Shown: positions 1 to 8,200 of the stretch, piece by piece
Layout: every line of letters begins with the position of its first letter
Numbering within the stretch: the first letter of the stretch is position 1
Assembly: GCF_000003605.2 (NCBI RefSeq)
Contig: NW_003121431.1
Location: forward strand, 12,756-33,235
Origin: Saccoglossus kowalevskii
Lineage: Eukaryota > Hemichordata > Enteropneusta > Harrimaniidae
Direction of reading: 5' to 3'
Length of the DNA: 20,480 nucleotides
Position numbers and translations under genes: made by a program
Notes under the pieces: generated by a model
The model's input: the letters and a program-made list of their open reading frames with translations, nothing else
The model's database searches: none
What the model was told of the DNA's origin: nothing

Positions 1-190
1 GCCGAAAATGCATCAAAATCACGTATTTTCACAATTCCAGAACCGGATCTCAGTCATGCATGGATGGATTTTGTTCAGATTTAGTACAATGTGTTGTACA
101 TATGCAGGTGCATTTCGGTCATGATCTGCTTTGAATGTATATGTCACTCAAATATGAACGGAACGGGGACGTGTCATTGACAATGACTTG

Positions 191-262
191 TTTTCATTGA
201 ATCATTCCTTCAGCGAAAATAGCGAAAATGAATTACAAGCAAAAATAAAGTATTTTACAGTA
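191..262. repeat. Fragment of palindromic MITE-like element (third copy)
   Basis: This is the right-hand part of the element seen whole at 5654-5839 and 7839-8050. It has a TTCAGCGAAAATAGCGAAAAT block followed by the terminal AATAAAGTATTTTACAGTA end. The left part is missing or too diverged to see. It lies in the STIP1 intron upstream of the exon at 386. The rest of 1-385 is intron in which I see nothing else. Confidence 0.7.
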
Positions 263-385
263 TTTCAAAAAATAGAAATGGAAGGGGTGGGTGCCAAGTT
301 GCACGAGTATGGTATATCACATGCATTTAGTATTTTAAAATAATTTGACAAAAGCTAACAATAGTTTGATTGTTTTTAATTCTAG

Positions 386-549
386 GAAGCAATAGATGGC
401 TATTCTAGGTGTGTAAGCTCACAGAGTAGTGATCCAGAGGAGATACGTCAGAATGCCATGCAAGATCCAGAGGTGCAACAAATCATGCAAGATCCAGCAA
501 TGAGAATGATTCTGGAACAGATGCAGCAGAATCCAAGTGCACTGCGAGA
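386..549 (+). CDS. STIP1: STIP1/Hop, penultimate coding exon (end of TPR2B linker and start of DP2/STI1 domain)
   Basis: STIP1 (Hop, Sti1) is the cytosolic co-chaperone that bridges Hsp70 and Hsp90 during client hand-over. The exon opens in phase 0 after a pyrimidine-rich acceptor ending TTCTAG at 385. It reads EAIDGYSRC, then [12 protein letters not shown], then [20 protein letters not shown] and QQNPSALR. It closes at a GTAAG donor (550) after two bases of a Glu codon. The DP-rich helical signature ([21 protein letters not shown]) is the C-terminal DP2/STI1 domain of Hop, and the upstream EA.DGY.RC matches the end of TPR2B. ST13/Hip and ubiquilins also carry STI1-type domains, but the exact wording and the C-terminal ending in the next exon fit Hop. 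The gene's 5' part lies off the left edge. Confidence 0.93.
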
Positions 550-795
550 GTAAGAATAAAAAATACTCCATAACAAATTTTTTGTGTTCTTAGAAACTTT
601 GTGCGATATGAAAAACAAATTTTAAGCACATAGGCCATTTCAACATGATAAAAACATTTACACAACTACTGTGAATGTAATTGTTTTTGTTCAGCACGAT
701 GAGTTTTTGTTAATTTTGATCGATGAAAAAACAATTTTTTTTCCCCTGAGTCTATTGTTAACTGTGGCCATCTTTTTTTTCCTCTCTCTCTTCAG

Positions 796-868
796 ACACT
801 TGAAGAATCCTGCTATTGCTGCCAAGATACAGAAACTATTAGACGTGGGACTGATAGCGATACATTGA
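796..868 (+). CDS. STIP1: STIP1/Hop, last coding exon (C-terminus of DP2 domain)
   Basis: The acceptor is a long T/C tract ending TTCAG at 795. The first base completes the Glu codon begun in the exon at 386-549. The exon then reads HLKNPAIAAKIQKLLDVGLI and AIH before TGA at 866-868. Animal Hop proteins end in almost the same words (HLKNP.IA.KIQKL.DVGLIAI plus one basic residue), so the stop is at the expected place and the protein is intact here. The two exons together give 78 residues of this gene. A longer open frame runs back into the intron to 671; I read it as accidental read-through, because the Hop-like sequence begins exactly at the splice acceptor. Confidence 0.94.
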
Positions 869-1630
869 TGTGTAACTGTGATGACAGCCTTGTTTTTATC
901 TCAATTATGGTATGCAACTTGATACGGGATACAGAACATTTTTGTGTTGGTTGGATGGCTCACAAATTAGAACCATTATTTGGGATGTACATTTCATTAA
1001 TATTTAATTCCTTTGATAGTGTCTCATGTATTCATATTTGACGACCAGAAGTCAAAACCTTATTGAAAAAAAAAACACTAAGCTCTATTAAAGTTGTCAT
1101 ACCATACTTGGAAACTCTTTATTAATAACAGAAAGTCCTGTACTCCCCTTGAACAAAGGGGTTTGTAATTGCATGTCATTTAATTGTAACGCTAGCGTCC
1201 AGACATTGTTTTTTTACACATACAGGAGCATTCATGTGACTGTCAATGCAACCATGAATTTTGATCTAAATTAGTCATTCTATATATCTTTACATACTTG
1301 CTGTAAGTCATTTAAGTTAAATATATAATAATATCCTACAAATTTAAAGGAGTGTGCGATTCAAAGTTCATTGAACAGATTAGGTTCAGGTTAATAATAC
1401 TATTGTTTTTATAAACAGTGTTCACATGTTAGATAGTAGTGTTTTTTAATAGTCAATTTTCCTCCCAAAGTTGTGCACCTGAATGGTAAAAAGTTGTAAT
1501 GTATCTGGCAACCTCATTAGATTGCTCGCATTGGTCATGTATATTCAACCTATCATTGCTTTCGGTATTGATTGCAAATGTGTAATGTCTTTTTTCAGAT
1601 GGTTAATAAAGACAAGTAATTGAATTAAGT
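869..1630 (+). other. STIP1 3' untranslated region
   Basis: This stretch runs from the STIP1 stop codon to the first good poly(A) signal (AATAAA, 1605-1610). It is AT-rich and has no open frame of note and no recognisable repeat. The length of about 760 nt is inferred from the signal position; cleavage itself cannot be seen. Confidence 0.65.
1605..1610 (+). terminator. STIP1 poly(A) signal
   Basis: A canonical AATAAA is followed about 20-35 bases later by a T/GT-rich stretch (TTTTGTGTTTTTATTG near 1629-1645). That is the arrangement expected of a cleavage and polyadenylation site. Confidence 0.7.
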
Positions 1631-1872
1631 TTTGTGTTTTTATTGTACACTATTTTGTACAGAAGTCCCTTTATCAGCAAACCTGTCCATGATTATTCAT
1701 TTTTTGCCCATTGGTTGTGAAGACAAATGATTTTGAGTACTGTTAAGATAGACAAGTTGGAGCCTTGAGTAATGAAATGTGCGCCAATGCTGGTCAGAAA
1801 CAGGGACTTTTGTTAGAGTTTGTACCGGTACAAGTTATAATGATCTCCATTTTTCAAACATGTTAAGTTTTT

Positions 1873-2060
1873 TAGCTCCGCTGTCGAGCAGAGCTTATCA
1901 TATGAGTAATTGTCCATCTGCGACTGCATAAACTTTTTACATTTTCGACTTCTTGAAAACTACAAGCCTCATTGCTTTGATAATTGGTGTATATATATAT
2001 ATATCTTTAATTCTCTAATACATGTAATAAAAAGAAAATTCACGAATTAGGGGTCCAAGC
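1873..2060 (+). repeat. 5' part of interspersed repeat, same family as 15275-15994
   Basis: The segment begins TTTAGCTCCGCTGTCGAG, then CAGAGCTTATCATATGAGTA, ATTGTCC, a TTTTTACATTTTCGACTTCTTG block and ACAAGCCTCATTGCTTTGAT. The same words occur in the same order, on the minus strand, at the high-coordinate end of 15275-15994. The TCCGCTGTCGAG / AGAGCT start can fold into a short imperfect hairpin. It ends near a short TA run (about 1989-2003). No coding capacity is visible. It is probably a non-autonomous mobile element. Confidence 0.65.
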
Positions 2061-2640
2061 CCTTTCAGGGGTGGAGTCCTATTGTTATCGCTCGAATTTT
2101 TTTTCTTCATCTTCTTTCCATCGTTTTTTAGTCAGCTCGTTTGAGAAAATGGCTGAACAGAATGTTTTCAAACTTGCTGTGCTGATTGGTGGTGATGTGA
2201 ACTTGTGCACAGATTTCTAAATTTGTATTGGTTAACTGTCATGGCTGCTATAGAGTCAAAATTCGACCAGAGGGGGGGGGGGGGGTAATCGCCCCTTTCT
2301 GAGGGTCTAGGGCTTTCAAATTTTCTACTGTGCCTAAATGCAATAAATATCGCCAATAAAAACTTTAGCAGTGGACATGGCTTTTTCTGTTATGCCGACT
2401 CAGCAATTTCTTCTTCTGAACAACATGGTCTGTCGCTATGAAACTTAGTATATAGCTTCTACTTACCTATATCTACTTAGTTTGGGAAACAAAATTTTTT
2501 GAAAACAGGAAATTAGCAATTACATGTGTTGTATTGGTCAGATTGGAGTGAAAATTTGTATATGCATTCTAATCTTGAAATTCATTTTTCCAACCGAATG
2601 GCACCCCATGGGGTGGGGGGCTTCTAACCTAAGTAATATG
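2041..2640. other. Intergenic DNA, repeat-like, no gene
   Basis: This is AT-rich DNA with a pyrimidine-rich block near 2095-2130, a 14-base G run (2272-2285) and a G-rich patch near 2606-2620. Phrases such as GGGGTCCAAGCCC look like interspersed repeat, but I cannot name a family. The minus-strand frame across 2168-2356 is low-complexity read-through of the G run. Confidence 0.4.
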
Positions 2641-2935
2641 CATAACTGTTGTAGTTAGGAAGATGAATCCTGTTATGACAATGTTGAACAAGAAATTTGA
2701 TTAAAATAACAGATGACCATATATGGTCATGTGAGCTCATTACCGGTAATATGCATAACTGTCGTATCTGTAACACATAACTGAACATACAACTAGTCCC
2801 ATAATGAAGGCATCAAACAAAAGATGTAACCTCATTAATATGCACCCACATTTTACCCCCAAATTGTTATCAGTCACATGGTTATGGTGTCAACACCCCA
2901 TTTCAATGAGTATCTGCAGATAACTTTTCTGACAA
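2633..2935. other. Intergenic AT-rich segment with repeated TAATATGCATAACTGT words
   Basis: TAATATGCATAACTGT occurs near 2634 and again near 2748, and CATTAATATGCA occurs near 2834. This suggests modules about 100 bp long, in the style of the AATTAATATGCA repeats at 11040-11990. A perfect 18-bp palindrome at 713-730 of this kilobase (2713-2730) contains CCATATATGG. No coding potential is seen. Confidence 0.4.
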
Positions 2936-3112
2936 TGCTGCTTGCATTTTGATGAATATTTTTGGTAAAAATTGATATTTTCGAATTCTTGTTGAAAACA
3001 GCAAGTCTGATTGCTTTGATACTAAACATTGTTCATTTTCTAACGATATCTTCAGTTCTTTAATTGAAATGTGCAGTGGAGCTATCTCAGCCGACAGGCT
3101 GCTTGATTAGAA
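2935..3112 (+). repeat. 3' part of interspersed repeat, same family as 15275-15994
   Basis: It contains TGAATATTTTTGGTAAAAA, then TTCTTGTTGAAAACAGCAAG and TCTGATTGCTTTGAT. It ends with TTAATTGAAATGTGCA and GGAGCTATCTCAGCCGACAG plus GCTGCTTG. The same ending occurs on the minus strand at about 15297-15350. With 1873-2060 it may be the two ends of one element split by about 870 bp of other sequence. Confidence 0.65.
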
Positions 3113-4194
3113 TTTAAATTGCAAACTGGCTACGGTTTTTTGGATGTGCTTTTATATAAAAACAACACATGGTACACGTCAATTTTGCATTTTGACTGTC
3201 GGCATAATTGCTGACCAGATTTGTTTTTGATGTCTTCATAACCTTTTTTGAGACAAGCCCCTTCAGATTTTGTTAAAAAGTGTTCATTTCACAAGAGATA
3301 TGATCTAAAATAAAGTTTTATTCAAGCATTTCTTGTTACAGATTTTACTGATAAATAAAGTCATGGTAAATACAGCAACAATCCATGCTGTATAGAAATA
3401 AGTTTTCATTCGCACTAAACTGGAATCAGTAGTTCTAAAGTCTATTTACACAAAGCACTGTTACCAGGCAAGTAAGCATGGAAAAAAAACAACTTGGCAC
3501 ACAATAATACTGATACAAAAGGGTGGGGGGGGGGGGGGGACATACAATCTTTTAGTTTTTAATTAAAAAATTGTTCAGTGTTTGTTACTATGCTTGCAAC
3601 AAGACATCCAATCACACAACTTTGTGATTAAAGAGCAGTGGTCGTCACACCACACATGCACGAGATAAAAGACTTGTATAAACAAAGATGGCGACTTTGG
3701 CTGTTGAACAGACTAACAAGTACAAATGTGAGACGTTACAAAGCTTTAACTCGTTAATTTTTTGGGTGATTGGAGGGAATCGAAGGAGTCACCAGCATAA
3801 TTATTAAGCGTTGTAACCAGGTCAAAATTCGTACTTGTGGGAAAATCAATGTTTATCAACACAAATGTTGCACATGTGCAGCATGACAACCACAGCCCTT
3901 TAATATGCTGGCATTGCTGAAAGTTATAAAATAATTAAAAAAAAACTACGAAATTAAAAAAATTATATACAACTTATAAATCCTGTAAAAAACTTGTAAA
4001 AGAAAATAACAAGCTCTAAATTGAAATGCTGAAACCATATCAAATTAATGTACACACACATTACTATATTTGCTATTAGAAGTGCATACATTTATTGAAT
4101 GCTAAATCATTGAAATATTTTGACCATAGACTTGCACATCCGCACTTTTAAAGTAACAATACAGTATTTACTATTAATCAAGAAATAAAATAAT
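3113..4194. other. Intergenic DNA, no supported gene
   Basis: AT-rich spacer. A 15-base G run sits at 3525-3539. A 39-codon open frame at 3688-3807 starts at an ATGG inside an AAAGATGGCG word (see findings), but there is no homology that I recognise. The 3900-4180 part is poly-A/T-rich, and I see nothing in it. Confidence 0.4.
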
Positions 4195-4318
4195 GCTGTG
4201 CCACAATTCACTGTACCACAATTCACTAACCAAACTCACTCATACTGTGCCACAATTTACTGTCCAAACTCACTCATACTGTGCCACAATTCACTAACCA
4301 AACTCACTCATACTGTGT
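4195..4318. repeat. Short tandem repeat, about three imperfect units
   Basis: The phrases ACTGTGCCACAATTCACT and AACCAAACTCACTCATACTG recur three times, with small losses, between about 4195 and 4318. Units are roughly 34-47 bp. This is a small degenerate minisatellite with no coding meaning. Confidence 0.7.
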
Positions 4319-4586
4319 TGCATACATAGCACAAATGTAAATGTTCAGTTTACTATATTCTATTTCTCATGGCAGTACTATTTTTTTCTTGACATGAATT
4401 ATTTACAAATAAATACAATAAAGTCAACATCTTCACAAATAGTACATTTTTTGTTTATGAGTACCGGTAGTCGTAATATATATTCACTTCATGAGTTCTG
4501 CCTTTTGTCTTTTTTTTTTTTAGCACCAACAGTTAACATTTGAAGTCATGTGTCTTGATACTCTCCAAACAGAGGCAGTTTGCTCT

Positions 4587-4780
4587 CAGCCATGCTTCAC
4601 TCACACACCTCTGTCACATGGATTTGCCCAATATAGCCAGGCTGCCATTTTAGCTATGCAAATATTTAGGTCGGAGTGAGTGCAAAAAAACCTGTCAATT
4701 AGGGCCAACACGATTTCCTCGCATATTATTATGCAAATCCATGCGTGGCAGAGGTGTGTGTGGGATTAAAGCATGCTGGG
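4587..4780. mobile_element. Small element with imperfect terminal inverted repeats (MITE-like)
   Basis: The left arm (about 4588-4626: AGCCATGCTTCACTCACACA, CCTCTGTCACATGGATTTGC) is the inverted complement of the right arm (about 4733-4779: GCAAATCCATGCGTGGCAGA, GGTGTGTGTGGGATTAAAGC, ATGCT), with a few mismatches and one small indel. The element is about 194 bp with arms near 40-45 bp and has no coding capacity, so it would be non-autonomous. The target-site duplication is not clear to me. Confidence 0.6.
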
Positions 4781-5013
4781 AACAAGCACTTTTTGTATGA
4801 AGAGTGGTGTCCTGCTTGACCAATCATGAAACAAAGTAGCAAATAAAGCAGAACTGAATTTTAACATTATTGTAGTCCTAAAATGTTATCTATATTCCTC
4901 ACCTGGTAAAAGTATTCATAACTACACTAGGATATTCTATTCAATGTTGAAATCTGATTGATTTCAACCAACATGTGCATACAATCCTTTTTCTTAGCTC
5001 AAGGTTGAATGGA

Positions 5014-5019
5014 TTTATT
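5014..5019 (-). terminator. Candidate LYST poly(A) signal
   Basis: AATAAA on the minus strand (TTTATT on plus) lies about 95 bases after the LYST stop codon. The following 25-50 minus-strand bases include a GT-rich TTGTATGCACATGTTGGTTG. It is the nearest canonical signal, and I saw no earlier one. Confidence 0.55.
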
Positions 5020-5114
5020 TAATATTTCCTCTGTGGTCACATTAAATTTACATGTAATAACACTAAAGTATATATTTTATCACCATGGCAACTAATGGAT
5101 GTACTAAATGTAGA

Positions 5115-5229
5115 CTACTCCAGGAATTTGATAAATTTTGGTTTTCCATGCTGTTGTCTGTTCCACGCTACCACTTTCTTCTCAGTATTGGCAGCATATA
5201 AGAAATTACAATCATGTGAGTAAACCAAG
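5115..5229 (-). CDS. LYST: LYST last coding exon with stop codon (residues 976-1013)
   Basis: The acceptor is TTTCTCACACAG. It has 115 nt including TAG at 5117-5115. It contains [20 protein letters not shown], then [13 protein letters not shown] before the stop. The LYTAN..G.V.AW.R ending of LYST is recognisable, so the C-terminus is complete and near the expected place. The 3' UTR would be short, to about 5000. Confidence 0.93.
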
Positions 5230-8200
5230 CTGTGTGAGAAAGAAATACAAAATCATAAGTCATTCCACTATTTATCAACCTAAAACAAGGCACTCCTGAT
5301 CATGTGCAAGTAAATCATATGTTGTAAATTACCTGATAATTGGCTTGTTGAAGTCTTCTGTATAGATTTCTCTGACTGGTTTTAAGTCCCAACTACTCCA
5401 CAATCTGAAAATAACAGACCATAAATAATGCATTCTTTCCCTTATCAACTTTTCAAATCTGATCAAGATCTGTGGACAATGGCAAATATTGTACAGTGAC
5501 TGTGACAGTTATTTGACAACACAAGAAAAGTCTTGCATTTTAGTAGTGTAACGTTGAAGCAAAATATTTGAAAGGAATCACATTACACATTTTAAATACG
5601 ACTCTGGTCTCCAAAAGATGAGCCACATATCACATTGCAGTTATAACTCAGTATACTGTAAAATACTTTATTTTAGCGGGAATTAATTTTCGCTGAAAAG
5701 AATTTTTGGGTGTTTTGTATGGAATTTATTTTTACTGATCTTGGATGAGTTGAATGTAAAATATAGAAAAAAAGGTATATTCGCTGAATTTTATTTTCAC
5801 TGAGTCATTTCTTCAGCGAAAATAAAGTATTTTACAGTAATACAGAATAGATCTAGGTAGATAATTACTTGATAACTCCAGTATGAAGTCCGGCAGCTAC
5901 GACATTGATTGATGCACCTTCTGGCGCTGTAGAGAAAGTTAAACTGTGTATAACACTATCACAGTGTACTTCACAGATTTTACTTCCATTAATTGACCAT
6001 AAATATAAATCACTACCACCAGATGCTGTGGTTAAATAAAAAAACAATTGTTAATACAAAGAGCAAAATAAAGTAAAAACCAAATAAGTAACCTTCAGTG
6101 CTAATAGTAGCAGATTCAATGGCATAGATTTTGAATTTATTCTAGATTTCTGCTTTCCTGATTTATTATTTTAACAAAAAATAACCTAAATATTACAAAA
6201 CAAGTACATTTTATAATGCATTATAAAAATCTCTTCAATGATTGGTGGTGTTATTAAACTATTGAAGCTGTGTGTGTGAATATAAAGAATTGTCAACTCA
6301 CAGGGTGTTGAGGCGGATACAATATCCCCCAGCGTATCACTGACAGCAACCGTAGTAACAGGCCCACTGTGATTACGTAAGGACTGCACATAACATAACC
6401 TACATGAGGAAGCAAGTAATGTTAAAATTATTCACTAGTTCTATGCTAGAAGTGGACATGGCAGATATGGCAAACCAAGACCTGACACTTGTTGAAACCC
6501 CATAGATGTGAATGTCTCACCAGCCCTCCAGATTGTGACCATGTTGGTCGCCATGGTGATTAAGTTAAATGAATGGCGATTCAAAAAAATATGTAGGTTG
6601 CCAATTGGCGAACTAAGAATAATCTGGCCGGCGACTAAACTTTCTGTAATATAAAACAGACTGTACAGCTTGTCAGCTCTTGGTGGGCAGTTTTTCCCAC
6701 AATTCAACACTGCACATGTGTATTACGTTATCCGGCATATTTGTTATGAACAAAACTAGTCGGTAGTCATGAAGCGACGTACGATCGCAGCGTATTTTGC
6801 AAGTCCGAGCCATGTATCACATAGTGAATCAGTGTCGGACGATAGTGTTGAAACTCCGTGAAAAATCTAAAATTTCAACCGGTTTTAAATAATTCGTGTT
6901 GAAAATCTTACATGTTTTTAGAGTACAAAATTAAGGTGATTTTTCAGAATAGAAATCAGCAAATCATAAAAATGGGGATGATAGACAGTGTGCTTCGTTA
7001 GTTTTTAAAAAATGGAATGTCCATCAAATTGACGTAAACTTCCCCTTATTTCACGGTGAAAGCAAAGGTCGTGGACGAGTTGTAGGCTCAAAACTCAAAA
7101 TCAAAAGAAAGTCATCAATCAGTATGTATTATGACAAGGAAATGTTGTAATACATATGTATCAAGTTACCTCTCTCTGTGATTTTTCATGGAAATTATTT
7201 GCTTGTTTTCAATTAATTTTAACAGTTGTTTGCTTCATTGAATTAAACTGAGCTGTCTCGCACCACCTAGGAAAACTTGCGAATGTTCGAAGTACAGGTA
7301 CAAAAGATACATGGAAGTTTAGCAACTGGGACAGTTTGTATCTCCCTGAGTGCAATATATCCGGTTATAATCAAAGATCACGTGTCCTTATTTGAGGGAC
7401 GAGATTCTGCCGTAAATTCGCCCTGGGCCGTTAAACGGCAGTTTGGATTAAAAAAATAAAATGAGATTTAAAAAAAATAAAATGGGACTTTCAAGGTGTA
7501 TTTTGGCATAATTTTTCGCACATTTCATTCATTCCTGACGCCTAAAATTGAGTAAGTTTTACCGTAGTTATTGACGCCTACTCAAGAGTATGATGTTTAT
7601 TGTGTCTACTAGATTAGCGTGAATAACGGCGCAAATGGGTAAGCTTTGTTTCGACAATGAGCAGTTATCACTGTAATCAATGTTAAATTATTCTTCAAAT
7701 GCTTAATTTATTTTTTGAAAACAACTGATTTTTTGATTTAAAAAAAAAATATGCCATTTCCCCATCAAAATCCAAGCCAAAAGATCGGACTACAACATCA
7801 GCAAGTCTTTTCCATATTACGTTCAATAACATTTAACATACTGTGGAATACTTTATTTTCGCTGGAATTAATTTTCGCTGAAAAGGCTTTTTGGGCGTTT
7901 TGCTTGGAATTTATTTTCACTGATTTTTGATGAGTTTAATGTGAAATATAGGAAAAAAAGTACATTCGCTGGATTTTATTTTCACGGAATCACCCCTTCA
8001 GCGAAAATAGCGAAAATAAATTCCAAGCGAAAATAAAGTATTCTACAGTATTTAAATGAGCTATGATAATTTGAACACGTTGACATCATCCAGTTTAGTT
8101 TCTCTGTGATACGATATAATTTAGTATCATATGCTTGAATAAATACTTAAATTTAAACATAATTGTTGTTTCTGTGTAGTCTGTAAAACATAATAAATTC

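Noticed and set aside
483-665. Minus-strand 60-residue frame over the STIP1 exon
   Set aside because: Antisense shadow of the Hop exon and its intron.
671-868. Single 65-residue plus-strand ORF
   Set aside because: Only its last 24 codons are real (STIP1 exon from 796). The front is the intron's poly-T tract read through.
2168-2356. Minus-strand frame with a Pro run
   Set aside because: The Pro run is the translated 14-base G tract; there is no coding evidence around it.
7277-7459. 60-residue plus-strand frame in the long LYST intron
   Set aside because: It ends in poly-Lys read-through, has no similarity I recognise, and sits in probable repeat DNA.
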